Shown: positions 46,240 to 54,135, counted from the stretch's first letter. The stretch: 64,000 bases of DNA from Rhizobium rosettiformans W3 (GCF_004912135.1 NZ_STGU01000004.1:371726-435725); one strand, 5' to 3'. A program made the numbers and translations. Notes: a model not told the origin generated them from the sequence alone.

Positions 46240-46254
46240 GTCAGATTTTCTGAC
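46240..46254. promoter_or_regulatory. Operator site, perfect half-sites, overlapping a stop codon
   Basis: GTCAGATTTTCTGAC has both GTCAG and CTGAC. On the minus strand it contains the final codons and TGA of the 68-residue gene. Confidence 0.7.
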
Positions 46255-46447
46255 CGGTTGCGGCAAGCCGAACAGAGCGGCATTCGGTCTTCAGCTTGAC
46301 CTTGCCATCAGAGGTGTGGGCGAAGACGTCGGCAGTGACCGACTTCTCAGCGAGGCGGCAGACCGCGTAGGTCATGACCGGCTTCTCGACGCGGCGGATT
46401 TCTTCACCCTGGGCGTTGAGAAGGATTGCGACCAGAAGTGCGCTCAT
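46241..46447 (-). CDS. Hypothetical small exported or membrane-associated protein
   Basis: 68 residues; the first ten (MSALLVAILL) are hydrophobic but short for a signal peptide. No family recognised. Start codon overlaps the stop of the upstream gene. Confidence 0.6.
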   Translation of the reverse strand: MSALLVAILLNAQGEEIRRVEKPVMTYAVCRLAEKSVTADVFAHTSDGKVKLKTECRSVRLAATGQKI

Positions 46448-46830
46448 CAGAGGTTCTCCAGGTATTCGAGCCGCTCTTCGAGATAGTTGAAGATGATCGG
46501 CGAGGTTTGCGGGAGACGGGACAGTCCGGTGCCGAGGCCGTCTGCAGGGATGACCACGGTGCCGCCCTGGCGAAGGTGGTCGATGACCGGATCGAGGTCT
46601 TCATCGATCATGCCGAAAACCTGCTCGGCATCGCGGTCGCGGAAGAAGGCGCCAGGGTTGTTGGAGGGCGACCACTTGGTGCGGACACCGACCGCGTTCT
46701 CCTCATCGCGCATTTCCTTGGCCTGACCACCATAGCCAGACCTGTCGTCATTATCCCCGAACAAGTAGAGTGTTTCAGGGTTCGCCTGCAGGTCTTCGCG
46801 GCGAATGAATTTCTGTCGAATTACGGGCAT
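46447..46830 (-). CDS. Conserved phage protein (DUF7831-like pattern)
   Basis: 127 residues. Distinct motifs LYLFGDNDDRSGYGGQAKEM and GGTVVIPADGLGTGLSRLP recur in small phage and bacterial proteins of unknown function. The Gly-rich loops recall macro-domain nucleotide sites, which would fit the NAD+ theme, but this is a guess from pattern only. A weak operator-like 15-mer lies inside its first codons (46803-46817). Confidence 0.65.
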   Translation of the reverse strand: MPVIRQKFIRREDLQANPETLYLFGDNDDRSGYGGQAKEMRDEENAVGVRTKWSPSNNPGAFFRDRDAEQVFGMIDEDLDPVIDHLRQGGTVVIPADGLGTGLSRLPQTSPIIFNYLEERLEYLENL

Positions 46831-46870
46831 TTGCTCCTCGGGTGCTGGGGGTGTGGGGAAGGCTTGCGCC

Positions 46871-48046
46871 TTACCCCTTGATGATGGAGAGCCAGGACTG
46901 GAGCGTCGTGCGTGGGATGCCTGTCTTCTTGCTCGTCCCGCGCTGACCGTTCTCTTCGATCAGCTTCAGGATTTTCTTGGGCGAATAAGTCACGTCGTTA
47001 TGCGTGAACGTCACCTTGCCCTTGCCCTTCTTGGCGGGTTTGGTCTTCGCCTTGACCACCGGCTTCTCGACCGGGGCGGGAGGTGCAACGACCGGCTCAA
47101 GGTCTTCCGGATCGATCTCGGTCGGCGAGACGCTGTCGTATTCGCCTTCGTCCTCGACCAGGTCCTCCTCGTGCTCTTCCTCGACGCCCTGATCGTCGTC
47201 TTCCGGCTCGGGCGGGCGTTCGAAGTTGTCGACCGTCACCTGCGCATTGAGCAGTTCGTCATCGCCCTGGGCGACCTCACCGAAGCGGAATTCCTTGAAG
47301 GAGCGGACCACCAGGCGACCGCGCAGGATGTCGTGAACCTGGTCCTGCGGCAGCTCACCGACGACGGTGTAGGCGCAGCAGCGGCCCTTCTGGGCACCAT
47401 AGTCAGGCGGGATCGCCGTGACGTTGGACGGATGCACCTTGACGATGATGATGCGGCGGTTGGTGTTATAGTGCCCCAGGTATTTGAAGGAGCAGAAGTG
47501 CAGACCGGTCGAGCACGACGAGCGGGACAGGTCGCACTCGGAGCGCGGCATTGTCACGAATTCGCCCAGGCCGTGGAAGACCTTACCGTTGGCGCCGGAG
47601 TGAGCGGAGTAGTAGTCGTCCTGGACGTACTTGTAAGCCAGGAAGCAGCCGTCTTCCGTGAAGGGCATGTCGCCAGCCTCGACCCACTTGAAGAGGTCCT
47701 CGCGGACGTACTGCGTGGGATTGTCCATCAGGTTGTCGAGGAAGCGGGCGTAAGGGCCGATGTCGAGACCGGCATGCAGGTGCTTGAGGATGCGCTCCGC
47801 CATGTAGCCAGTCTGCGGCAGGCCGTTGAAGATGACCTCGCCCTCGGTGACTTCGACGCGCCCGAACGTCGCCTTTTTGATAAAGGTGGGGATGTCGATC
47901 AGGTCGCGGACTTCGTCTTCAGTCGCGGTGCCAGAGCGCAGGAGATCAACGATGGTGTCGAAGTTGACAGCCTGGTTTGTGATAGTGCGAAAGCGACCAT
48001 CAACGAGAACTGAAAGGGACCGGCCAGAGATACGATGCGGTAGCAA
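46871..48046 (-). CDS. rIIB-like protein with a C-terminal HTH
   Basis: 391 residues from TTG 48044-48046, backed by AGGAGG six bases upstream. The block MPRSECDLSRSSCSTGLHFC SFKYL and the preceding DGCFLAYKYVQDDYYSAHSG are hallmarks of T4 rIIB-type proteins. From about 255 there is an acidic low-complexity linker (EDDDQGVEEEHEEDLVEDEG), a Pro/Lys segment and a C-terminal HTH (ILKLIEENGQRGTSKKTGIP RTTLQSW). T4 rIIB acts with rIIA in lysis timing and against the lambda Rex exclusion system. It pairs with the rIIA-like gene upstream. Confidence 0.82.
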   Translation of the reverse strand: MLPHRISGRSLSVLVDGRFRTITNQAVNFDTIVDLLRSGTATEDEVRDLIDIPTFIKKATFGRVEVTEGEVIFNGLPQTGYMAERILKHLHAGLDIGPYARFLDNLMDNPTQYVREDLFKWVEAGDMPFTEDGCFLAYKYVQDDYYSAHSGANGKVFHGLGEFVTMPRSECDLSRSSCSTGLHFCSFKYLGHYNTNRRIIIVKVHPSNVTAIPPDYGAQKGRCCAYTVVGELPQDQVHDILRGRLVVRSFKEFRFGEVAQGDDELLNAQVTVDNFERPPEPEDDDQGVEEEHEEDLVEDEGEYDSVSPTEIDPEDLEPVVAPPAPVEKPVVKAKTKPAKKGKGKVTFTHNDVTYSPKKILKLIEENGQRGTSKKTGIPRTTLQSWLSIIKG

Positions 48047-48115
48047 TTTCTGCCTCCTTGTTTGAATTTCTATCCTTTGATGTCAGGATTAGCTGCCGAT
48101 GTCAAATAAAATGAC
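48040..48115. promoter_or_regulatory. Operator cluster between the rIIA-like and rIIB-like genes
   Basis: GTCAAATAAAATGAC (48101-48115) is a clear site. GTTTGAATTTCTATC (48060-48074) and GTAGCAATTTCTGCC (48040-48054, over the rIIB start) are weaker. Minus-strand TTGACA (RC of 48100-48105) could be a -35 box but no good -10 follows. Confidence 0.55.
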
Positions 48116-48133
48116 ACCGGCAGGCACGAAAAA

Positions 48134-50455
48134 TCACGCGGCCTTGAGAGTGCTCGCGCCCTTGGCATCGAGCGTCAGGCGCTGCTGGGTCTTGAGCCAG
48201 GCGTAGAAGGGGAGGACTGCCAGACGGCGCTCCTTTGCCTCTTCGAAGGAGATCACGCGGTCCTGGAACCGGAACGTCGGGATCGTCAGGTGCTTGAGGA
48301 GCAGGAAGTCCTTGGCGACACGATCAGAGGCTTCCTCATAGGCCTCCACGATCTTGCCCGCCGCTTCGATAGCCTCATCCTGCGCCGGGATCGAGCCTTC
48401 GCGGAACTTCTGGATCAGGCGGATGACTTCCATCGGATTCTTGGACGACTCATTCATCACGATGACCAGATCGTCCAGGGCGTTCAGCATCGCGGGGATG
48501 CTCGTGCCTTCAACGAGCGGGTTGAACAGCTTCTCGCCAAGGAGGTCCTGCAGCTTCACCACCTTCTTGTGGGTGTCGCTTGGGCGGTACTGCTGGTTGA
48601 CATAGTATGCGGTCAGCTCCTGCACATCGAGAACCTCCGGCAGTACGTCACGTGCTCGCGGCAGCAGCTCGACCCAGGCAGGGTTCTTCTTGATCTGGCT
48701 GCGGCGCGTCTTCGGTACACCGATCACCGGCAGATCAGGCTCACCGATCTGGACCATCAGGTCACGAATCCGGACCAGCTCGCTCGTGGACAAGCTGTAG
48801 CCCTCGACCTCATTCTTATAGAGCGGGACGTAATAGGCCGCTGCCGGTGCCACGTCGCCCTCTTCCGGGGAGGACCAGCCGTTGCGGATGATCTTGTAGT
48901 CGTCCGGAACGTAGACGCTGTCGCTGCTGTCGCTGCTGTCGCTCCAGCGCACCGGGGCATAGGGAACGTCCTTCAAGTGAACGATCTCGACCTCGGCGCG
49001 ACCGACGCATGCACGGAAGCGCTTGATGGCAAACTCGGGGTCAGCCGTGTGGCGCACCCAGAAGCAGGCGACGTTCTTGCTTCTCCAGGTCCCCTGAACC
49101 CTCAGGATATCCAGGCGCTGCTGTGTGTAGCGCGGGCGGATGTTCTGGTCCTCGACAATCAGGACGATCTTGTCGACGGTCGCCGGGACGCGCAGGCGGT
49201 CGTAATAGTCGGACTGGTCCTTGAAGCGGCGCAGGGTGCCATAAGAGGTCGTCAGGTATCCGGTGATGTTGTCAAACTCCAGGTCGCCGAAACGAGGTTC
49301 GCGGCGCTGCGAGGGGACGATCTTCTTCTCGCCGTCGAGTGTGGTGACCTCGACCTCACAGGCAACCTTCTTGTCGCCGATGCGCAGGATGTACTCATCG
49401 ACCGGCTTCTTGCCCTGGAAGGTCTCATTGCCGAGTGCGAGGAGGGTCCACAGGTGCCCGGTGTAACGCTTCTTCAGCTCGGCAAATCGAGTGTTGAACT
49501 GGTGGTAGGTCTCCGCCGCCGCGAGGTAAGCGACCGAGTTGGAGCGCAGATCGTCACGCACCGCTTCCAGTCCACGGATGATGTTCTTCGAGGTGTCCTC
49601 ATCATAGGAGAGGGCTTCACGCGAGGTGACGACGTCCAGTTCGCCGATGGGGAATTCCAGGTGCAGGGTCAGCTCGAACAGGGGATGCAGCTCGTGCGGG
49701 CAGTCGATGACAGCATTCTTGTTGAGCGGATAGAGGACCGTGCCCTGCTTGGCCTCGGCGCGACCGGTGGCGGTTGAATCGAGGAGCTTCCAGCGTTCGC
49801 CCTGGCGGATGATATTGCGCTGGGGAATGTGTGGCTTGCGACCGAGGAAGTTTGGAAGCACCGGCAGGCCTTCGCAGGCCCGAACGATAGCGCGTTCGAA
49901 GTCGGGGCAATCCTTGGGATCGACCGGGAAGGTAATCATGATACCATTCTCTTCGTCGGTTTCCTGCACCAGGAAGAGCGACGTCTGCGGCTCGCCACCA
50001 TTGAAGGAGATGTCGTAGTAGCGGGCCTCGCCGTCGAGGAAGGCCGTCAGCTGGAAGGCATCGGTATAGGAGAAGGGCGACTTCGAACCGAGGCCGAACT
50101 TTCCGACGAACTTGTTCGACTCGTCGGAGTTGGGATCGTCCTTGGTGGAGCGGAAGAGGGTCGAGTAAAGCTCGAACACCGTGTCGTCCGTCATCGAGAC
50201 ACCATAGTCGCGGATCACGTACTCAGGCTCCAGGTGCGTTGGTACCTTGATGTCGAACGGGCGATCCGGCGTCCCGGCCTGAACGTGGCTGTCCACGCAG
50301 TTCGCCATGGTTTCGCGGGCAATGGCATAGGCCTTATCCGAATAGATACCGGAGATCAGTTCCTTGAACGCCTTGCCATTGGCTTCAATGGTCAGCTTGC
50401 GGGAACGGACGGCGCCAACATAATCGTGACGGGTGGTGTCAAGGTTGCTTTTCAT
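48134..50455 (-). CDS. rIIA-like GHKL ATPase-type protein
   Basis: 773 residues from ATG 50455 (AGGAG upstream). The N-terminal GHKL fold shows ARETMANCVDSHVQAG (N-box-like), YVIRDYGVSMTDD (G1-like) and VGKFGLGSKSPFSY (G2-like), the arrangement of T4 rIIA and its many phage homologues. The C-terminal 550 residues are unassigned. First gene of the leftward block, transcribed from the promoter at 50493-50521. Confidence 0.85.
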   Translation of the reverse strand: MKSNLDTTRHDYVGAVRSRKLTIEANGKAFKELISGIYSDKAYAIARETMANCVDSHVQAGTPDRPFDIKVPTHLEPEYVIRDYGVSMTDDTVFELYSTLFRSTKDDPNSDESNKFVGKFGLGSKSPFSYTDAFQLTAFLDGEARYYDISFNGGEPQTSLFLVQETDEENGIMITFPVDPKDCPDFERAIVRACEGLPVLPNFLGRKPHIPQRNIIRQGERWKLLDSTATGRAEAKQGTVLYPLNKNAVIDCPHELHPLFELTLHLEFPIGELDVVTSREALSYDEDTSKNIIRGLEAVRDDLRSNSVAYLAAAETYHQFNTRFAELKKRYTGHLWTLLALGNETFQGKKPVDEYILRIGDKKVACEVEVTTLDGEKKIVPSQRREPRFGDLEFDNITGYLTTSYGTLRRFKDQSDYYDRLRVPATVDKIVLIVEDQNIRPRYTQQRLDILRVQGTWRSKNVACFWVRHTADPEFAIKRFRACVGRAEVEIVHLKDVPYAPVRWSDSSDSSDSVYVPDDYKIIRNGWSSPEEGDVAPAAAYYVPLYKNEVEGYSLSTSELVRIRDLMVQIGEPDLPVIGVPKTRRSQIKKNPAWVELLPRARDVLPEVLDVQELTAYYVNQQYRPSDTHKKVVKLQDLLGEKLFNPLVEGTSIPAMLNALDDLVIVMNESSKNPMEVIRLIQKFREGSIPAQDEAIEAAGKIVEAYEEASDRVAKDFLLLKHLTIPTFRFQDRVISFEEAKERRLAVLPFYAWLKTQQRLTLDAKGASTLKAA

Positions 50456-50492
50456 CAGATGACTCCTCTTCTGAGTGAATTTCGTTGACCCA

Positions 50493-50521
50493 CTGATAGA
50501 TATTCTGACCGTTGCCGTCAA
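50493..50521 (-). promoter_or_regulatory. Leftward promoter of the rIIA-rIIB end of the early block, with operator
   Basis: Minus-strand TTGACG (50516-50521), 17-base spacer, TATCAG (50493-50498). GATAGATATTCTGAC (50495-50509) covers the -10 box. Confidence 0.72.
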
Positions 50522-50559
50522 CCGAAAAACGATCATATGAGGCATGTTTGCCTACTTAC

Positions 50560-50598
50560 GTCATTATTATTGACAATCACTGAGGCAGGCGGTAAGAA
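50560..50598 (+). promoter_or_regulatory. Rightward promoter with operator
   Basis: TTGACA (50570-50575), 17-base spacer, TAAGAA (50593-50598). GTCATTATTATTGAC (50560-50574) overlaps the -35 box. Divergent from the rIIA promoter. Confidence 0.65.
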
Positions 50599-50621
50599 AA
50601 TACGACAGCAAGGATCAAAGA

Positions 50622-50852
50622 ATGTCAACTGAATGCACATGCCGCAATCGTGCGACCAACAGGATCGGGGAGATCATTGCACCCAATGGCACCATACTGG
50701 TTCGGTTCGCGCTTGACTGCCCAGCCCACGGAATCGTCGTACATGAGGGAGGCGAAATTGGTGACCGAGACCCACAGCCTGCAGAAGACGAGGGAGAAGA
50801 TTCAGATCGCCCTCGACCGCGATCCAAGCGGCAAGGTGACCGTCAGCAATAA
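50622..50852 (+). CDS. Small Cys-containing phage protein
   Basis: 76 residues from ATG 50622, with AAGGAT upstream. Two early Cys (STECTCRNRATNRIG) and one in ALDCPAHG could bind metal. The C-terminal part is overlapped in another frame by the next small gene, so one of the two may be artefact. Confidence 0.5.
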   Translation: MSTECTCRNRATNRIGEIIAPNGTILVRFALDCPAHGIVVHEGGEIGDRDPQPAEDEGEDSDRPRPRSKRQGDRQQ

Positions 50853-50907
50853 GACGGCTCGCTCGATCATTGAGCACCTCTGGCGACTGGCAGAATTGGA
50901 TAAGTGA
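50761..50907 (+). CDS. Small helical phage protein
   Basis: 48 residues from GTG 50761 with GGAGG seven bases upstream; an alternative ATG lies at 50743. The sequence THSLQKTREKIQIALDRDPS then TARSIIEHLWRLAELDK looks helical. It overlaps the end of the previous gene by 92 bases and its stop shares bases with the next start (GTGATG). Confidence 0.5.
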   Translation: MTETHSLQKTREKIQIALDRDPSGKVTVSNKTARSIIEHLWRLAELDK

Positions 50908-51416
50908 TGCCCGACATTTCAATGTGCGTTCAGCGCTGCCCCAAGGCGCCGAACTGCTACCGACACCCGCTCTCAGGTACGCTTCCCTCCGGCTTACGCC
51001 AGGCGTATATGAACTACAAACCCGCCGACTGCCGCAGCTATGTGCCGCGCAACAATGAGGAGATGAACATGGATACAGCCCTCTGGAATTTCCTGGTCTC
51101 CATCGAAGCTCAGCGTCATGTGCCCACCCGGCGTAAGGGCGACTGGGAAGCGGCCTACAATGAAACCGCCCAGGGACTTGCCCAGCAGCTGCGTCAGATC
51201 GCCCAGCTGGAAGGTGCCGATCATGAGCTGGTGGTCGCCCTGAACGAAGTCGCCGAATTCTATGAGCAGCCGGTCGAGGACCCAGAGATGGGCACCTTCG
51301 ATATGGGCGTCTCTGCCGCGATGCAGGCCTTCGGTGTTGCCGTGGTGAGTGTGATGCAGGAGCGCCGCGCCGACGAGCGCTGGGACCTTCTGCTCAAGGA
51401 TTTCGTCGCCGATTAA
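50907..51416 (+). CDS. Hypothetical phage protein with N-terminal Cys cluster
   Basis: 169 residues from ATG 50907. Cys residues in ISMCVQRCPKAPNCYRHP and KPADCRSYV may form a zinc site. A second possible start, ATG 51069 with GAGGAG in front, would give a 115-residue helical protein (MDTALWNFLVSIEAQRHVPT), so the frame may encode a fusion of two small proteins or use an internal start. Confidence 0.65.
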   Translation: MPDISMCVQRCPKAPNCYRHPLSGTLPSGLRQAYMNYKPADCRSYVPRNNEEMNMDTALWNFLVSIEAQRHVPTRRKGDWEAAYNETAQGLAQQLRQIAQLEGADHELVVALNEVAEFYEQPVEDPEMGTFDMGVSAAMQAFGVAVVSVMQERRADERWDLLLKDFVAD

Positions 51417-51433
51417 CCATTTTGACTCGTTGA

Positions 51434-51486
51434 GTCAGAATATTTGACATTCGGTGATTGTCAGCAGTCAATATGATCTATATAAG
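51434..51486 (+). promoter_or_regulatory. Operator and probable promoter upstream of the recombinase genes
   Basis: GTCAGAATATTTGAC (51434-51448) is a good operator match. TTGTCA (51458-51463), 17-base spacer, TATAAG (51481-51486) can act as promoter for 51504 onward. Confidence 0.6.
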
Positions 51487-51503
51487 ACACGTTAGGAAAT
51501 GAA

Positions 51504-51755
51504 GTGAAGCATCTACTGATCGGGAAGCCCAAGCACCTGCCATCTGAAGTCGGCGAGTTCAAGGTCTTCAAATACGACGACAAAGACGAACTGATCGAGG
51601 CATCTTCCTTGATCTTCCCGCTGCGCGGCCTCGCCGAGCAATTTATGCGGGACCACGTCGATCCGTCTACCGATCCGTTCGTTGCTCCCATGAGGCAAAA
51701 GGAGTCGACAAATGGCAATCAGGAAGGCAAAGACGCTGACCCCGGAGCAGTTTAA
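51504..51755 (+). CDS. Hypothetical phage protein
   Basis: 83 residues from GTG 51504 (TTAGGA upstream). N-terminal KHLLIGKPKHLPSEVGEFKV; no recognised family. Its 3' end overlaps the recombinase gene by 44 bases, which suggests translational coupling. Confidence 0.65.
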   Translation: MKHLLIGKPKHLPSEVGEFKVFKYDDKDELIEASSLIFPLRGLAEQFMRDHVDPSTDPFVAPMRQKESTNGNQEGKDADPGAV

Positions 51756-52308
51756 GCATCTGCTCGATTACGTCTCCACGCTGAAGACCAGCTACCGCGA
51801 TACGGCGATGTTGATGCTCTCCTACAAGTGCGGTCTACGCGCCTGTGAGATTGCTCGTCTGACGTGGCGTGATGTGGTCGATGCCCAGGGCGTAGTGCTC
51901 CCAACCGGTGCTATGATCGAACTAGGTCACCACATTACCAAGGGAAAAAGGCCTGACACGAAAGTCTACATGCACAGCCAGCTTCGTGATGCTTTGGTGC
52001 GTCTGAAGAAGGTCGTTGGCCCGATGCCGGAAGACCGTCTGATGTATGCGACCGAGCGGGGCGTTCGCTTCATGAGTGTCAACAACGTCACGGTCTATCT
52101 CTATCGCCTTTACGTTCGTGCAGGCCTCTTTGGATGCTCTTCCCACTCTGGGCGAAGGACCTTCATCACGAACATGGCTCGAACCTGTAACAACCATGGC
52201 GCATCGATCAAGGATGTACAGAACCTGGCTCGGCACCGCGATATGCGGACGACCGAGAAGTACATTGATCTTTCGCCGAGCGCGATCAATCTCGCGCTTC
52301 ACGCATAA
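51712..52308 (+). CDS. Single-domain tyrosine recombinase
   Basis: 198 residues from ATG 51712, with AAGGAG upstream. The catalytic set is complete: Arg in CGLRACEIARL, Lys in HITKGKRPDT, HxxR in SSHSGRRTFITNMA, His in LARHRDMRTTEKY and the Tyr nucleophile in EKYIDLS. The usual N-terminal core-binding and arm-binding domains are absent, so it is about half the size of a lambda-type integrase. It lies 25 kb from the tRNA-Arg, in mid-genome. It could integrate the phage or resolve genome multimers. Confidence 0.88.
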   Translation: MAIRKAKTLTPEQFKHLLDYVSTLKTSYRDTAMLMLSYKCGLRACEIARLTWRDVVDAQGVVLPTGAMIELGHHITKGKRPDTKVYMHSQLRDALVRLKKVVGPMPEDRLMYATERGVRFMSVNNVTVYLYRLYVRAGLFGCSSHSGRRTFITNMARTCNNHGASIKDVQNLARHRDMRTTEKYIDLSPSAINLALHA

Positions 52309-52319
52309 AGGAGTCGCAT

Positions 52320-52751
52320 ATGACGAAGGAATTCACCGATCTGCAGGGCCTGGCTGTTGGTCAGGTCTGGCAGCACAAGAATGGCAACTGCTACGAGATT
52401 TACGACTTCACGAATCTGGAAGCTGGGCGCCAGGACGAGTACCCGACGACTGTCAGCTATCGCAACATCCACACGGGTGCTCCCTACAGCCGCAAGGTGT
52501 CGCGCTGGGCAGGCAGCTTCACACGCCGTGAAGACCTGGAGAAGAACAACGAGCTGACGATCCTGGTTAGCGCCCTGGTCGGTGGCGAAACGGTCACCCG
52601 CTCGTACCAACTGAAGGGTCTGCGAGCTGCCTGCATCGACCAGGCCAAGGCGAAGTTTGCCGAAGAGCTGGGCGAGGTGGATCGTTGGGTGTTCATCAAC
52701 ACCACCGGCAAGACGGTCCACAAGATCGAGAAGGTCGTCTCTAATGGCTGA
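52320..52751 (+). CDS. Hypothetical phage protein
   Basis: 143 residues from ATG 52320 with AAAGGAG upstream. N-terminal half contains LAVGQVWQHKNGNCYEIYDF, a DUF1653-like small beta-barrel pattern; the second half (TRSYQLKGLRAACIDQAKAK) is helical. No function known to me. Confidence 0.65.
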   Translation: MTKEFTDLQGLAVGQVWQHKNGNCYEIYDFTNLEAGRQDEYPTTVSYRNIHTGAPYSRKVSRWAGSFTRREDLEKNNELTILVSALVGGETVTRSYQLKGLRAACIDQAKAKFAEELGEVDRWVFINTTGKTVHKIEKVVSNG

Positions 52752-52944
52752 CTTCTGCAAGCAATGCTCAATCGAGACGTTCGGCGAGGATATGGAAGAC
52801 CTCGCCGGACTGTCCAAACCCGAAGATACCACCAACGGTCTGTTCGCCGTCGTCCTGTGTGAGGGCTGTGGGCCGACCCAGGTGGATCATACAGGCAAGT
52901 GTGTCGCACCCGACTGCATGGAGAAGCACGGCACGGCGGCGTAA
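52744..52944 (+). CDS. Small zinc-ribbon-like protein
   Basis: 66 residues from ATG 52744. Cys pairs FCKQCSIETFG, LCEGCGPTQV and later GKCVAPDCMEKHG suit one or two zinc sites. It overlaps the previous gene by eight bases. An operator begins at its stop codon. Confidence 0.65.
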   Translation: MADFCKQCSIETFGEDMEDLAGLSKPEDTTNGLFAVVLCEGCGPTQVDHTGKCVAPDCMEKHGTAA

Positions 52945-53016
52945 AATTTTCTGCCCCGTGGAATTATTTATTGACTCACGGGACTCATTTGCTATCCTGA
53001 TGTCATCAAATCTGAC
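52941..53016 (+). promoter_or_regulatory. Promoter of the NAD+ salvage operon flanked by operators
   Basis: TTGACT (52971-52976), 16-base spacer, TATCCT (52993-52998). Operators GTAAAATTTTCTGCC (52941-52955) and GTCATCAAATCTGAC (53002-53016, at the transcription start) lie on both sides; a half-site GTCAGATATC follows at 53026. The start codon is at 53056. Confidence 0.72.
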
Positions 53017-53055
53017 GGGGCGTCTGTCAGATATCAAACATTGGAGGTGCTCCAA

Positions 53056-54135
53056 GTGTCGAAAGAATTCGACTACCTGATCTTCATCGGAAGATTTCAA
53101 CCGCTTCACGTCGGTCACCAGTTCGTCATCGAGCAGGCGCTCGAACGCGCTGAAAACGTCATTGTCCTCGTTGGCTCTGCCACGTCGGCCCGCTCGCCGC
53201 GCAATCCCTTCACCTATGAAGAGCGCCGCGAGGTTATCGACAGCACATTCCGGTCGCATGCTTTTCCCAATCGCCTCCACATCCGCCCGATCAGCGACAC
53301 GTCCTCGGACAACCGCTGGAAGGAGCAGGTCCAGCGTCAAGTCTACTCGGTACTCGAGTCTGATACGGACATCCGGCTCAATGGCATCGGCAAGCGCCGC
53401 ATCGGTCTGATCGGCTATGCCAAGGACGGCTCTTCCTACTATCTCAAGATGTTCCCTCAGTGGGAATCGGTGAACGTCCAGCCGGACAGCGGTCCCTTTA
53501 ATGCGACCGACATCCGCGAGCGCTACTTCACCCCACTGCCGGAAATCTCCGAGCGCTGGTTGTCACCTGCGACGGTCGACTTCCTGTCGAGCTTCGTCCG
53601 GACCCAGGAGTTCAAGGACATCCTGCGGGATGCCGCTTACATCTCCGCTTACCGGCAGAGCTGGAACCTCGCGCCCTTCAAGCCGACTTTTGTCACCGTC
53701 GACAATGTCTGCGTTCAGTCGGGACACGTTCTCCTGGTCAAGCGCGGCGACTATCCCGGCAAGGGTCTCTGGGCGCTGCCCGGTGGCTTCATCAACCACG
53801 ATGAGCCGCTGAAGGAATCGGCGATCCGCGAGCTGCGGGAGGAGACCCTCATCGCCGACCACCTGGGACGTATCCCACCGGCAAAGCTCGCCGGGTTCAT
53901 CCAGGAAGACCGCACCAAGGTGTTCGATGATCCGAACCGCTCGTCACGCGGGCGCACGATCACCCATGCCTTCTATTACGAATTCCCTGACCAGGTGGAA
54001 ATGTTCCAGGTCCAGGGCGCCGATGACGCCGAGGCTGCTGCCTGGGTTCCGTTCGGCGAGCTGCAGCAATCTCAGATGTTCGAAGACCACTACCTCATCC
54101 TCGAAGACATGCTGAACCTGAAAGGAGCATTCTGA
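53056..54135 (+). CDS. nadM: Bifunctional NMN adenylyltransferase / NUDIX hydrolase
   Basis: 359 residues from GTG 53056, chosen because GGAGG lies eight bases upstream and covers the earlier TTG. N-terminal nucleotidyltransferase domain (about 1-170): FIGRFQPLHVGHQFVIEQAL with the HxGH site, and RNPFTYEERREVI. C-terminal NUDIX domain (about 205-345) with the box GGFINHDEPLKESAIREL followed by REETLI. The same layout occurs in the NadM-Nudix enzyme of Synechocystis, which makes NAD+ from NMN and hydrolyses ADP-ribose. Coupled to the NAMPT gene by a TGATG overlap. Confidence 0.94.
   Translation: MSKEFDYLIFIGRFQPLHVGHQFVIEQALERAENVIVLVGSATSARSPRNPFTYEERREVIDSTFRSHAFPNRLHIRPISDTSSDNRWKEQVQRQVYSVLESDTDIRLNGIGKRRIGLIGYAKDGSSYYLKMFPQWESVNVQPDSGPFNATDIRERYFTPLPEISERWLSPATVDFLSSFVRTQEFKDILRDAAYISAYRQSWNLAPFKPTFVTVDNVCVQSGHVLLVKRGDYPGKGLWALPGGFINHDEPLKESAIRELREETLIADHLGRIPPAKLAGFIQEDRTKVFDDPNRSSRGRTITHAFYYEFPDQVEMFQVQGADDAEAAAWVPFGELQQSQMFEDHYLILEDMLNLKGAF

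Noticed and set aside
46803..46817. GAATGAATTTCTGTC as an operator
   Set aside because: Only one good half-site and it lies in coding sequence; listed as weak and not counted among the clear sites.
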